DNA from: Desulfovibrio sp. | GTDB lineage: Bacteria; Desulfobacterota; Desulfovibrionia; Desulfovibrionales; Desulfovibrionaceae | Assembly (NCBI RefSeq): GCF_014803725.1 | Contig: NZ_JAAVBE010000028.1 | Coordinates: 24,571 to 80,844, forward strand | Direction: 5' to 3' | Length of the DNA stretch: 56,274 bases | In this document: one piece after another, positions 8,226 through 17,141 of the stretch | Layout of the letters: each line of letters starts with the position of its first letter | How positions within the stretch are numbered: position 1 is the stretch's first letter | The notes under the pieces: generated by a model | Seen by the model: the letters and a program-made list of their open reading frames with translations, nothing else | What the model was told of the DNA's origin: nothing | Database searches by the model: none | Position numbers and translations under genes: made by a program

Positions 8226-9242
8226 ATGGATGCCCTTCTCGGCTATGGCTGGCTCGTGCTGCTGGCGGCGCTCGTCATTGTCGTGCTCGTCAAGAGCGCG
8301 GTGGTGGTTCCCAACCAGTCGGCCTATGTGGTGGAGCGGCTGGGCAAGTTCCACAAGGTGCTCTATGCGGGCTTTCACCTGCTCGTGCCCTTCGTGGACG
8401 TGGTGGCCTATCGGCGCAGCCTCAAGGAGCAGGTGCTGGACGTGCCCAAGCAGACCTGCATCACCCGCGACAACGTGACCGTGGACATCGACGGCGTGCT
8501 CTACCTTCAGGTCATCACGCCGGAAAAATCGGCCTACGGCATCTCCGACTACGAATGGGGCGCCATCCAGCTGGCGCAGACCTCGCTGCGCTCGGTCATC
8601 GGCACCCTGGTGCTGGACAAGACCTTTGAGGAGCGCACTCGCATCAACCAGGAAGTGGTGGAGGCGCTGGATTCGGCCACCGCGCCCTGGGGCGTCAAGG
8701 TGCTGCGTTACGAGATCCGCGACATCACGCCGCCGCGCAATGTCATGGAGGCCATGGAAAAGCAGATGCGCGCCGAGCGCGAGAAGCGGGCGGCCATCGC
8801 GCTTTCCGAGGGCGACATGCAGTCGCGCATCAATCTCGCCGAGGGGCAGAAGCAGGCCGCCATCGCCCAGTCCGAGGGCCAGAAACAGGCGCTCATCAAC
8901 CAGGCGGACGGCGAGGCCGCGCAGATCCGCAAGGTGGCCGAGGCCACTGCCGAGGCGCTGGACATCGTGGGGCGTGAGCTCGGCGGGGACGCTGTGGCGG
9001 CGGCGCAACTGCGCGTGGCCGAGGCTTGGATCGCCGAATTCGGCCGCCTCGCCCAAAAGGGCAACAGCCTCATCATCCCGACGAATCTGGCGGACGCTGC
9101 CGGCATGGTGGCCGCGGTGACGAAAATCATCAAGCCGCATGAGGGGCTTGGTGCGCTGGCGGCCAAGGAGGGCGCCACACAGGCGGACGGCACGCCACAG
9201 GCTACCCCCGGCGCAGAGAGCGGAGCCGGCGCCCGTGCCTGA
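8226..9242 (+). CDS. SPFH/band 7 (stomatin/prohibitin-like) membrane protein
   Basis: Membrane-anchored scaffold of the slipin/QmcA type. One N-terminal helix (about 5-23, rich in Leu/Val) is followed by the SPFH domain: VVPNQSAYVVERLGKFHKVL, FHLLVPFVDVVAYR, and the LRSVIGTLVLDKTFEERTR stretch. The C-terminal half is a long Ala/Glu/Gln-rich coiled coil (about 185-260). Length 338 aa fits. It forms the usual NfeD-SPFH pair with the gene before it. Its end overlaps the next membrane-protein gene by 8 bases. Confidence 0.92.
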   Translation: MDALLGYGWLVLLAALVIVVLVKSAVVVPNQSAYVVERLGKFHKVLYAGFHLLVPFVDVVAYRRSLKEQVLDVPKQTCITRDNVTVDIDGVLYLQVITPEKSAYGISDYEWGAIQLAQTSLRSVIGTLVLDKTFEERTRINQEVVEALDSATAPWGVKVLRYEIRDITPPRNVMEAMEKQMRAEREKRAAIALSEGDMQSRINLAEGQKQAAIAQSEGQKQALINQADGEAAQIRKVAEATAEALDIVGRELGGDAVAAAQLRVAEAWIAEFGRLAQKGNSLIIPTNLADAAGMVAAVTKIIKPHEGLGALAAKEGATQADGTPQATPGAESGAGARA

Positions 9243-10053
9243 ACCGCGCCCCTCCCGGCCGGCCGCCCGCGCGGGCGGCCGGCACAAGGCAGCCGCCGCT
9301 GTCCCCTGGTATGCCGGGGAACACAAGGACGCCCTCTTCTACCTGCTCATCGCGGTGTTTTTTCTGGAACTCGTGGTGGGCGGCGTGGCCTTTTTTTACG
9401 GCATCATGCACGCCGCGCCGGAAACTGCGGGCGGCCCGCCCGTAGCGCGCTTCCCCTGGCTCGCGTGGTGCCTCGTGGCCGTGCTCGCGCCGGTGGGCCT
9501 GCTGCTCATCGTGCATCTCGCCGGCACATGGCTCTCGCGGACGCTCACGCGCGAGGAAGCGCAGCCGGCGGAGCCTGACGCCGGGCAGGAAGGCTCCGGC
9601 CCCACTCAGGAACACCTCCCCGAAGGACTGCGCCGCTTTTACGCCATGGTGCGCAACGCGCCGACGCTCGTGGTGCTGCTCGGCATCCTGCTTTTGGGCG
9701 CCGGGCTCTTCTTCGCCGAGGGCGCGCTCTCGGCCCTCGGCCGCGCCGGCGCGGCCCTCATCCCCTATATCCCGTGGATAGCGGGGAGCGCGGCCGCCCT
9801 CCTGGCCGTGTGCTTTCTCGGGCATGCCTGGTTCGTCTACCGCCAGCGCCGCATGGAGCAGGAATACGCCTATCGCCGCGAAGTGCTGGAGCGCACGGGC
9901 ATGGTGCTCATGGACAAGTCCTGCGTGGCGCTTCCGCCCGCCGGAGCGGACGGACAGCCCGCGCCGCTTCCCCCCGCCGGTGCGCCCTCCCTGCCCGAAG
10001 TGGTGGACGTGGAGGCGAGCGCTGCCCCGAAGAATGACGACGACACCCGCTAG
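9235..10053 (+). CDS. Hypothetical four-helix inner-membrane protein
   Basis: Unknown family. I choose the GTG at 9235: GGAG lies about 10 bases upstream and it overlaps the SPFH stop by 8 bases; earlier starts in the frame run antiparallel to no signal and cover SPFH coding sequence. Four hydrophobic helices are visible at about residues 26-50, 70-95, 140-165 and 172-200. A charged, Pro/Glu-rich loop separates helices 2 and 3, and a cytoplasmic-looking tail ends acidic. Co-translation with NfeD-SPFH suggests a partner of that membrane-domain complex. A strong terminator follows the gene. Confidence 0.75.
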   Translation: MPEPRPSRPAARAGGRHKAAAAVPWYAGEHKDALFYLLIAVFFLELVVGGVAFFYGIMHAAPETAGGPPVARFPWLAWCLVAVLAPVGLLLIVHLAGTWLSRTLTREEAQPAEPDAGQEGSGPTQEHLPEGLRRFYAMVRNAPTLVVLLGILLLGAGLFFAEGALSALGRAGAALIPYIPWIAGSAAALLAVCFLGHAWFVYRQRRMEQEYAYRREVLERTGMVLMDKSCVALPPAGADGQPAPLPPAGAPSLPEVVDVEASAAPKNDDDTR

Positions 10054-10082
10054 GGCTTCGGCGGCTTCCCCGGCCGCAGAGG

Positions 10083-10117
10083 AAAAGGCGGCGCATCCAG
10101 TGGGATGCGCCGCCTTT
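10083..10117. terminator. Bidirectional terminator between convergent genes
   Basis: A long perfect stem, AAAGGCGGCGCATCC paired with GGATGCGCCGCCTTT around a 4-5 base loop. It has A-rich and T-rich flanks and lies between the plus-strand membrane-protein gene and the minus-strand metK, so it can end both transcripts. Confidence 0.85.
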
Positions 10118-10154
10118 CTCGTGGGCTCAAGCAAGCTGCTGCGTTTCGCGCCCG

Positions 10155-11336
10155 CTACACCTTGGCCGCCGTGCGCAGGTCGGTCACGGCGTCCGTCTTT
10201 TCCCAGGTGAATTCCGGGAGCTCGCGGCCAAAGTGGCCGTAGCAGGAGGTCTTGCCGTAGATGGGGCGCTTGAGGTCGAGGCGCTTGCTGATGAAGTAGG
10301 GCCGAAGGTCAAAGACCTCGCGCACGGCCTTGGTCAGCACCTCGTCCGGGATGTCGCTGGTGCCGCGCGAGGAGACGAGCACGCTCACCGGGTCGGCCAC
10401 GCCGATGCAATAGGCGATCTGCACCTCGCATTCCGGGGCCAGGCCCGCTGCCACCACGTTCTTGGCGATGTAGCGGCCCATGTAGGCGCCGGAGCGGTCC
10501 ACCTTGGAGGGGTCCTTGCCGGAGAAGGCGCCGCCGCCGTGGTGGCCGCTGCCGCCGTAGGTATCCTGGATGATCTTGCGCCCGGTGAGGCCGCAGTCGC
10601 CCATGGGGCCGCCCACCACGAAGCGGCCCGTGGTGTTGATGAAGATCTCGCAGTCCTTTTCGTCAAAATAGCCCGAGTCGCCGAGGATGGGCCGGATGAC
10701 GTGCTCCTTCACGGCCTCGGCCACCTCGGCCTGGCCCACGTCGGCCGCGTGCTGCGTGGAGACCACCACATTGTTGATGCGCACGGGCTTGCCGTCCTGG
10801 TACTCGAACGACACCTGCGTCTTGCCGTCGGGCCGGAAGAAGTCCACGATGCCGTCCTTGCGCACCCGCGCGAGCTGCTGCGAAAGCTGGTGCGCCCAGT
10901 AGATGGGGGCCGGCATGAGGGTGGGCGTCTCGTTGATGGCGTAGCCGAACATCATGCCCTGGTCGCCGGCGCCCTGCTCCTCCGGGCTCGCGCGCAGGAC
11001 GCCCTGGGCGATGTCGGGCGACTGGTGGTCGATGGAGGAGATGACCGCGCAGGTCTGCCAGTCAAAGCCCATGTCCGAGCTGTTGTAGCCGATGTTCTTG
11101 ATGGTCTCGCGCACCACCTTGGGCAGGTCGGCGTAGCCGCGCGTGCTGATCTCGCCGGCGATGACGGCCATGCCCGTGGTCACGAGGGTCTCGCAGGCCA
11201 CGTGCGCGTCCGCGTCCTGCGCGAGCAGGGTGTCGAGCACGGCGTCGGAGATCTGGTCGGCCACCTTGTCGGGATGGCCCTCGGTGACGGATTCGGACGT
11301 GAAATAGTATTTGCCCTTCTTATTCGCGTTTTTCAT
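10155..11336 (-). CDS. metK: S-adenosylmethionine synthetase
   Basis: Makes SAM from methionine and ATP. Visible motifs are the N-terminal [20 protein letters not shown] (GHPDK binds ATP phosphates), the [12 protein letters not shown] loop and the [16 protein letters not shown]-loop-like block. I start at the ATG whose last base is 11336: AAAAGGAG lies just upstream, giving 393 aa, the normal size; the frame extends 17 codons further without a better ribosome site. It follows panC by 25 bases in the same direction, so the two form an operon. Confidence 0.97.
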   Translation of the reverse strand: MKNANKKGKYYFTSESVTEGHPDKVADQISDAVLDTLLAQDADAHVACETLVTTGMAVIAGEISTRGYADLPKVVRETIKNIGYNSSDMGFDWQTCAVISSIDHQSPDIAQGVLRASPEEQGAGDQGMMFGYAINETPTLMPAPIYWAHQLSQQLARVRKDGIVDFFRPDGKTQVSFEYQDGKPVRINNVVVSTQHAADVGQAEVAEAVKEHVIRPILGDSGYFDEKDCEIFINTTGRFVVGGPMGDCGLTGRKIIQDTYGGSGHHGGGAFSGKDPSKVDRSGAYMGRYIAKNVVAAGLAPECEVQIAYCIGVADPVSVLVSSRGTSDIPDEVLTKAVREVFDLRPYFISKRLDLKRPIYGKTSCYGHFGRELPEFTWEKTDAVTDLRTAAKV

Positions 11337-11361
11337 GGCGTTCTCCTTTTGCGAACAGGCT

Positions 11362-12210
11362 TCAGGAACGGAGCAGGATGTTGTCAATGAGCCGCGCCTT
11401 GCCGAGCTTGACGGCGCAGGCCATGAGCGCCGGGCCGTCCACGCTTTGAAGCGGCTCCAGCGATTCGGGATGGACGATCTCGAGGTAGTCGGGCTTGCCC
11501 CCGGGCATGTGCTCCCGCCAGCGGGTCAGCACAAGCTCGCGCAGGCGCGAAACGTCGGTCTCGCCGGCGGCCACGGCCTCGCGCGCCTCCAGCAGGGCCG
11601 CGCGGATCTGCGGGGCCACGGCGCGCTCGTCCGGCGTGAGGTAGACATTGCGCGAGGACATGGCAAGGCCGTCCGCCTCGCGCGTGGTGGGCCGGGCCTC
11701 GATGCGGGTGGGCACGTTGAGGTCGCGCACCATGCGCCGGATGATGGCCTGCTGCTGCCAGTCCTTCTGGCCGAACACGGCCACGTCCGCGCCGGTGAGC
11801 AGCAGGAGCTTGAGCACCACCGTGCACACCCCGCGAAAATGGATGGGCCGGTCAATGCCGCACAGCCCCTTGGCGAGCTCGGGAACCTCCACCCAGGTGG
11901 CGTGATCCGGCGCATACATGGCGGCGGGCTCGGGCATGAAGAGCGCGTCCGCGCCGTGGGCGGCCGCGATGGCGCTATCGCGCTCGGCGTCGCGCGGGTA
12001 GGCCGCCAAGTCCTCGTTGGGGCCGAACTGCGTGGGATTGACGAAGAGGCTCACCACCAGCCGCCTGGCAAGCCCGCGCGCATAGCTCATGAGGTCTTCG
12101 TGGCCGGCGTGGTAGTAGCCCATGGTCGGCACCAGGGCGATGTCGTCGCCGGCCGCGTGCCAGGCCCGGCATTGCGCCGCCAATGCCTTGGGATCGGTAA
12201 ATATCTGCAT
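11362..12210 (-). CDS. panC: Pantothenate synthetase
   Basis: Condenses pantoate and beta-alanine to pantothenate using ATP. It is a class I aminoacyl-tRNA-synthetase-like nucleotidyltransferase: [10 protein letters not shown] (residues 28-37, HIGH-type), [13 protein letters not shown], the FGQKDWQQQ block and MSSRN (KMSKS equivalent). Length 282 aa is standard. The normal family motif is GALHxGH; YYHAGH is a mild variant. No clear Shine-Dalgarno precedes the ATG. First gene of the panC-metK pair and divergent from rlmN. Confidence 0.96.
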   Translation of the reverse strand: MQIFTDPKALAAQCRAWHAAGDDIALVPTMGYYHAGHEDLMSYARGLARRLVVSLFVNPTQFGPNEDLAAYPRDAERDSAIAAAHGADALFMPEPAAMYAPDHATWVEVPELAKGLCGIDRPIHFRGVCTVVLKLLLLTGADVAVFGQKDWQQQAIIRRMVRDLNVPTRIEARPTTREADGLAMSSRNVYLTPDERAVAPQIRAALLEAREAVAAGETDVSRLRELVLTRWREHMPGGKPDYLEIVHPESLEPLQSVDGPALMACAVKLGKARLIDNILLRS

Positions 12211-12321
12211 ATCAAGTTATGGTGATATAGGTTGCGGGAGACATTTCATACAGGAAAATCCCGGGGCTGTAAAGCGCCGGCGCGTGGCTCGCCGGCGACC
12301 CGGTGAGGCCGGCGCGCCCAT

Positions 12322-12350
12322 TTGACAAGCGGCGCGGCGGATGCTTAAAC
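12322..12350 (+). promoter_or_regulatory. Candidate promoter for rlmN, very close to the start codon
   Basis: A perfect TTGACA at 12322-12327, a 17-base spacer and TTAAAC at 12345-12350, preceded by TGC like an extended -10 element. Transcription would begin at about 12357, exactly where the best rlmN ATG lies, so the message would be leaderless or nearly so. Confidence 0.45.
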
Positions 12351-12356
12351 CGGGCC

Positions 12357-13436
12357 ATGAGCATGACCCCGGACCCGCGCCCCAACCTGCTGGATTTCAC
12401 CCTGCCCGCGCTCATCGACTGGATGCGCGACGAGCTTGGCGAGCCCAAGTTCCGCGCCGTGCAGCTCTGGCAATGGCTGTGGCGCAAGATGGCCCGGGAT
12501 TTCGAGGGCATGAGCGACATCTCGCGCGCCACGCGCGCCCGGCTCGCCGAGGCGGCCCGCATCCGCTGGCCCGAGGTGGCGCAGAAGCAGGGAAGCGCCG
12601 ACGGCACGGTGAAATTCCTCCTGCGCATGGAGGACGGCGCCCTCGTGGAGAGCGTGCTCATCCCCTCGGAAGGGCGCGACGGCGGCCGCCGCTGGAGCCA
12701 GTGCCTCTCCTCGCAGGTGGGCTGCCCCATGGCGTGCACCTTCTGCGCCACGGGCAGCATGGGCTTTGGCCGCAACCTGAGCATGGGCGAGATATTGGGG
12801 CAGGTGCTGGTGGCGCGCGACTACCTGGGCGACACCAGGCCCGACTGGCCGGTCTTGCGCAACCTCGTCTTCATGGGCATGGGCGAGCCGCTGCTCAACT
12901 GGGGCGCGGTGAAGGACGCCCTCGTGAGCCTCAACGACGACCGGGGGCTGAACTTCTCGCCCCGCCGCATCACGGTCTCCACCTGCGGCATCCGCGAGGG
13001 CCTGCGCGAGCTTGGCGAAAGCGGCCTCGCCTATCTGGCCGTGTCGCTGCACGCGCCCAACCAGGCCTTGAGGGAAAAGCTCATGCCCCGGGCCGCGCGC
13101 TGGCCGCTTCCCGAGCTCATGGCGGCCTTGGCCGCCTATCCGCTCAAGACGCGGGAGCGCATCACCTTTGAGTACCTGCTGCTCGGCGGCGTCAACGACA
13201 GCCCGGAGCACGCGGCCGAGCTGGCGCGGCTCGTCGCCCGCGTGCGCGGCAAGCTCAACCTCATCGTCTTCAATCCCTGGCCGGGCGCGCCCTGGCAGGC
13301 CCCCAGCGAGGAGCGCGTGCTCGCCTTCGAGCGCGCCCTGTGGGACCGCAACATCACGGCCATCGTGCGCAAGAGCAAGGGGCAGGACATCGCCGCCGCC
13401 TGCGGCCAGCTCTGCGCCGCGCCGCAGCAGGGCTGA
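12357..13436 (+). CDS. rlmN: Dual-specificity 23S rRNA/tRNA adenine C2-methyltransferase RlmN
   Basis: Radical-SAM enzyme methylating A2503 of 23S rRNA and A37 of some tRNAs. The CX3CX2C cluster ligands are Cys123, Cys127 and Cys130 in GCPMACTFCATGSMG. FMGMGEPLLNW and VSLHAPNQALREKLMP are family blocks, and the second catalytic Cys is in AACGQL near the C-terminus. I take the ATG at 12357 (359 aa, normal RlmN length); no Shine-Dalgarno is visible before it or before the ATG at 12363. The frame is open upstream to 12303 but that overlaps the likely promoter. Confidence 0.95.
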   Translation: MSMTPDPRPNLLDFTLPALIDWMRDELGEPKFRAVQLWQWLWRKMARDFEGMSDISRATRARLAEAARIRWPEVAQKQGSADGTVKFLLRMEDGALVESVLIPSEGRDGGRRWSQCLSSQVGCPMACTFCATGSMGFGRNLSMGEILGQVLVARDYLGDTRPDWPVLRNLVFMGMGEPLLNWGAVKDALVSLNDDRGLNFSPRRITVSTCGIREGLRELGESGLAYLAVSLHAPNQALREKLMPRAARWPLPELMAALAAYPLKTRERITFEYLLLGGVNDSPEHAAELARLVARVRGKLNLIVFNPWPGAPWQAPSEERVLAFERALWDRNITAIVRKSKGQDIAAACGQLCAAPQQG

Positions 13437-13748
13437 GCGGGAGGCCTGGGGGCGCCCCACTTCCCGTCCCCCCTGAGATACCCCCGCCATAAGCTCCTCC
13501 GCCGCCTGACCAGCCCCTCGCCTTCTCTCCCTGCGCCCGCGCCCGCGCGCCGCACCCCCCTGTGCCTCTCCCTCAGCCCGCAGCCCCTGCGGGCCTCTCC
13601 GCGCATGTCCCCTCCGCCGCGCTTTTGCCGCGCCCCCGGTGCTCCAGCCGGGGCATAGGCAAAAGCTATATGCCCATAAAATAATACTCGTTCCCTAAAA
13701 CAGACGACTTGTTATAAATATCCCAAGCCATTTAACAAGGAGTCTGAC
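13437..13748. other. 312-base intergenic region upstream of the ferredoxin cassette
   Basis: The first about 240 bases are C/T-rich on the plus strand and show no credible gene. The last 80 bases turn AT-rich, with TATAAA at 13713-13718 as a possible -10 element and a TTGTTA/TAACAA dyad (13709-13714, 13733-13738) overlapping the ribosome site. This is where a promoter for the ferredoxin operon, perhaps under the LysR gene at 17142, should lie. Confidence 0.5.
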
Positions 13749-13970
13749 ATGCCCCCGGTGGTTGACAGCGAACTCTGTATCGTCTGCGGCAAGTGCGTGG
13801 AGATCTGTCCTCTGGATGTCATGAAGAAGAAGGATGACAGGATCGTCGTCATGTATCCCGATGAATGCTGGCATTGCCGCGCCTGTGTGATGGATTGCCC
13901 GAAAGAGGCCATCCGCATGCGCTACCCCCTCTCGCACATGCTCCTTCATTATGACGCGCCCAGGGCCTGA
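13749..13970 (+). CDS. Small 2x[4Fe-4S] ferredoxin
   Basis: 73-residue ferredoxin with two perfect four-Cys clusters: CIVCGKCVEICP (Cys10, 13, 16, 20) and CWHCRACVMDCP (Cys40, 43, 46, 50). The spacing resembles AprB-type and bacterial ferredoxins, but it lacks the C-terminal tail of AprB. AAGGAG precedes the ATG. The AprA/fumarate-reductase-like flavoprotein starts 24 bases downstream, so this is most likely its dedicated electron-transfer partner in the cytoplasm. Confidence 0.92.
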   Translation: MPPVVDSELCIVCGKCVEICPLDVMKKKDDRIVVMYPDECWHCRACVMDCPKEAIRMRYPLSHMLLHYDAPRA

Positions 13971-13994
13971 CCCGGAGCGCAAAGGCAGGAAACC

Positions 13995-15683
13995 ATGGAA
14001 ATCAGGATGAACCCCGACCCCATCGTTGTGGATTTTCTGGTCATCGGCGGCGGCATCAGCGGGCTCCAGGCGGGCATCACCGCGGCCGAGGCCGGCCTTC
14101 AGACCCTCATCCTCGAAAAGGCCGACACGCGGCGCTCGGGCAACGGCTGCGGCGGCAATGACCACTTCATGTGCTACCTGCCCGAGTACCACGGCGACGA
14201 TTTTGAGGCCGTCATGCGCGAGGCCAAGGAAACCCTGGTGGGCGGCAACCAGGACGACAACCTCTTCCGCTTCATGCTGGCAAGATCCGCGGACCTCATC
14301 CGCAAGTGGGAGTCCTACGGCATCAGGATGCGGCCCACCGGCGACTGGAACTTCGAGGGCCACGCCATGCCCGGGCGGCGCCGCTATCACCTCAAGTACG
14401 ACGGCTCGGACCAGAAGGCGCGCCTCACGGCCGCGGCCAAAAAAGCCGGCGCCAAGATCATGAACAAGGTGGTGGTCAACGAGATCCTCGTCAACGGCGA
14501 GGGGCGCTTCGTGGGCGCCATCGGCATAGGCATCCGCGACGAAGTGCCGGAAATGCTCGTCTTCCAGGCCAAGGCCGGCCTCATCGCCGTGGGCGAGGCC
14601 ATGCGCATGTATCCCGGCAACAACCCGGCCTACATGTTCAACACCTCCCATTGCCCGGCCAATGCGGGCAGCGGCGCGGCCATGGCCCTGCGCGCGGGCG
14701 CGCGGCTCGTCAACCTGGATCTCCCCTCGCGCCACGCCGGGCCCAAGTATTTCACCCGCTCGGGCAAGGGCACCTGGATCGGCGCGCTCACCGACATCAA
14801 CGGCAGGCTCGTGGGCCCCTTCGTGGATACCATCCATGTGAGCCGCGAGCTCCCCGACCCCACCGGCGATGTCTGGAAAGACTGTTTCGTGAAGAACATG
14901 GATTCGGGCAAGGGCCCGGTCTACATGAACTGCACCGGCATCAGCGAGGAAGACCTGGCCCACATGCGCAAGGCGCTCGTCTCCGAGGGCTGCACCTCCA
15001 TCAACGAATATCTCGACCAGTACGGCATCGACCTGCGCACATCCATGATCGAGTTCGGCCAGTACGAGCACATGTTCTACATGAACGGCATCGACATCGA
15101 TGACCGGGCCATGTCCACCGTGCCCGGGCTCTACGCCTCGGGGCAGTCCGTGGGCAATGTGCGCGGCGACATCACCGCGGCCGCCGTCTTCGGCGACCAT
15201 GCGGCGAGAGAGGCCGCGGCCTATGTGCAGACCGTGCCGGACTTCGACGTGGCCGCGCTCGGCGACGCCATCGGCGAAAAGGCGGCGCTCTACAACTTCC
15301 TGCTCCGGGAGGAGCCGGGCGCCCACTGGAAGGAGGCCAATTCCACCCTCCAGAAGATCATGGACGAATATGTGGGCACCCGCATCCGCTCGGGTTCGCT
15401 GCTCACCGCGGGCAGGAAGTATATCCGCGACCTGAGGAAGTACTCCCGCGAGAAGCTGCGCGCCGAAAACGCCCATGAGCTCATGCGCTGCCTCGAGGTG
15501 CTTGACCTGCTCGACCTCGCCGAGGCCTGCGCCGTCTCGGCCCTGGACAGGAAGGAGACCCGCGGCGCCTATCACCGGCGCAGCGACTTCCCCTTCACCA
15601 ATCCCCTGCTGAACAACAAGTTCCAGACCGTGCGGCGCAAGGGGGACGACCTCGAGACGGAATTCAGGGAAAGGGTGCGCTGA
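13995..15683 (+). CDS. AprA/fumarate-reductase-type flavoprotein subunit
   Basis: FAD-dependent oxidoreductase of the succinate dehydrogenase/fumarate reductase/APS reductase superfamily. The FAD-binding GGGISGLQAGITAAEAG is at about residues 16-32, followed by ADTRRSGNGCGGNDHF, which resembles the AprA flavin region. GLYASGQSVGNVRGDITAA (about 381-399) is the second FAD-contacting block. At 562 aa it is shorter than AprA, and the helical C-terminal domain (about 430-562) is of the capping type. No Tat signal is seen, so it is cytoplasmic. With the ferredoxin it makes a two-subunit reductase/oxidase whose substrate may be the carboxylate carried by the transporter that follows. True APS reductase is unlikely from length and context. 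Confidence 0.85.
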   Translation: MEIRMNPDPIVVDFLVIGGGISGLQAGITAAEAGLQTLILEKADTRRSGNGCGGNDHFMCYLPEYHGDDFEAVMREAKETLVGGNQDDNLFRFMLARSADLIRKWESYGIRMRPTGDWNFEGHAMPGRRRYHLKYDGSDQKARLTAAAKKAGAKIMNKVVVNEILVNGEGRFVGAIGIGIRDEVPEMLVFQAKAGLIAVGEAMRMYPGNNPAYMFNTSHCPANAGSGAAMALRAGARLVNLDLPSRHAGPKYFTRSGKGTWIGALTDINGRLVGPFVDTIHVSRELPDPTGDVWKDCFVKNMDSGKGPVYMNCTGISEEDLAHMRKALVSEGCTSINEYLDQYGIDLRTSMIEFGQYEHMFYMNGIDIDDRAMSTVPGLYASGQSVGNVRGDITAAAVFGDHAAREAAAYVQTVPDFDVAALGDAIGEKAALYNFLLREEPGAHWKEANSTLQKIMDEYVGTRIRSGSLLTAGRKYIRDLRKYSREKLRAENAHELMRCLEVLDLLDLAEACAVSALDRKETRGAYHRRSDFPFTNPLLNNKFQTVRRKGDDLETEFRERVR

Positions 15684-15782
15684 GTTCGCCGCCGCGGGGG
15701 CCGGAGCGTCCGGGCGCGGGGCCATGCCCTCTCCGCCCGGGCGTGCCGCGACAGGGCATCTCTTAACGTTGGGAGTTTCGCC

Positions 15783-17081
15783 ATGAGCGTTGAAATGCTG
15801 TTTCTCGTGTCACTGGTCGCGGCGCTGTGCCTCGGTTTCCTGTTCAAGGTGAACATCGGCTATTTCGCGCTGACCTTCGCCTTCATGAACGGGGTCTTCG
15901 CCTATGGGTTGAGCATCAGGAAGGTGGCCGGCATGTGGCCCATCTATCTCTTCCTCATGCTCTTCATCGTCACCACCTTTTACGGCTTCGCCATTTCCAA
16001 CGGCACCCTCGTCAAGGTGGCCGAGACCATCATCTATAAAAACCGCAACCGGCCCGCCTTGCTGCCCTTCGTGCTCTTCGCCATCTGCATGCTCTTTGCC
16101 GGCACGGGCGCGGGCGCGCCGGCGGCCTTCGCCTTTTTGTCGCCGCTCGTCATGGCCGTGTGCATCAAGTCGCAGATCTCGCGCGTGCTCGCCACGGTGC
16201 TCATTTTCTGCGGCGCCACCATCGGCTCGCAGTTCCCGTTCAGCGTGGGCGGCATGATCGTGCAGCAGGTGGCGGAGAGCAACGGCTTCCAGAGCGACGG
16301 CATGGCCGTGTGCATGAACGTGCTTTTGAACTCCGCCGTCACCATGATCATCTTTTTCATCATCACCTATTTCGTGACCGGCGGCCACAAGACCCGGCAC
16401 GTGAGCATCGGAAAGCCCGAGCCCTTCACCCCGGTGCAGCGCAAGACCCTGTGGATCGTGGGGCTGGTGTTCTTTTTCACCGTGGTGCCGGCCCTGGCCA
16501 AGGCCATGTTCCCCGAGGTCGCCTCGCTCAGGAAGTTCGCGGGCTTCTGTGACGTGACGGTCATCTGCACCATCGGCATCATCCTGTGCAGCCTCTGCAA
16601 GGTGGCCAGCGAAAAGGAGGCCATCGCCAAGGTGCCCTTCGCCATCATCATCATGATCTGCGCCATGGGCACCCTCATCGGCACGGCCGTATCGGGCGGG
16701 CTTGTCAACAGCCTCTCCGTCTGGGTACAGGAAAACGTGACCAGCGGCGCGGCGCCCTACTTCCTGCTGGCCGCGGCCTGCACCATGAGCTTTTTCGTGG
16801 CCACGCTCGGGGTGGTCATCCCCACGCTGGCCCTGCTCGTGGCGCCGCTCGCCGCCAGCACGGGCATGGAGCCGATCATCATCTTCTCGCTGATCTCCGT
16901 GGGCGGCTTCTATACCGGCTCGTCCCCCTTCTCCACCTGCGGCGCCATGGCCCTCGCCGGCCTCGAGGACCAGAAGGAGGCGGACAGGCTGTTCAAGAAG
17001 CTGCTCTTCCTGCCCATCGCCGGGCTGGTCTGGCTGGAGTTTTGCCTGTATACGGGCATCCTGCGCAACTGGGTGGGCTAA
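15783..17081 (+). CDS. Ion-transporter superfamily carboxylate carrier (MatC/ArsB-NhaD-like)
   Basis: Polytopic inner-membrane carrier of 432 aa with about 11-12 hydrophobic helices. Features resembling the IT superfamily are the two symmetrical halves, GTGAGAPAAFAFLSPLV in the first and GTLIGTAVSGGLVNSL in the second, plus GFYTGSSPFSTCGA near the C-terminus. The MatC-like N-terminus suggests a dicarboxylate or related organic anion. A good GGGAG precedes the ATG. It lies between the flavoprotein and a LysR gene, so it probably imports that enzyme's substrate or exchanges it for product. Exact family is uncertain. Confidence 0.75.
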   Translation: MSVEMLFLVSLVAALCLGFLFKVNIGYFALTFAFMNGVFAYGLSIRKVAGMWPIYLFLMLFIVTTFYGFAISNGTLVKVAETIIYKNRNRPALLPFVLFAICMLFAGTGAGAPAAFAFLSPLVMAVCIKSQISRVLATVLIFCGATIGSQFPFSVGGMIVQQVAESNGFQSDGMAVCMNVLLNSAVTMIIFFIITYFVTGGHKTRHVSIGKPEPFTPVQRKTLWIVGLVFFFTVVPALAKAMFPEVASLRKFAGFCDVTVICTIGIILCSLCKVASEKEAIAKVPFAIIIMICAMGTLIGTAVSGGLVNSLSVWVQENVTSGAAPYFLLAAACTMSFFVATLGVVIPTLALLVAPLAASTGMEPIIIFSLISVGGFYTGSSPFSTCGAMALAGLEDQKEADRLFKKLLFLPIAGLVWLEFCLYTGILRNWVG

Positions 17082-17141
17082 GGGGCGCCGGAGCTTCCGG
17101 CGAGGCCCGGAACAGAACGAAAGAGAGCGGGCGGCGGAGCC

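Noticed and set aside
6657..9326. An 889-codon open frame on the minus strand across the hypothetical, NfeD and SPFH genes
   Set aside because: It is antisense to genes with good starts and family motifs, and its His/Arg-rich composition is a mirror of GC-rich coding on the other strand.
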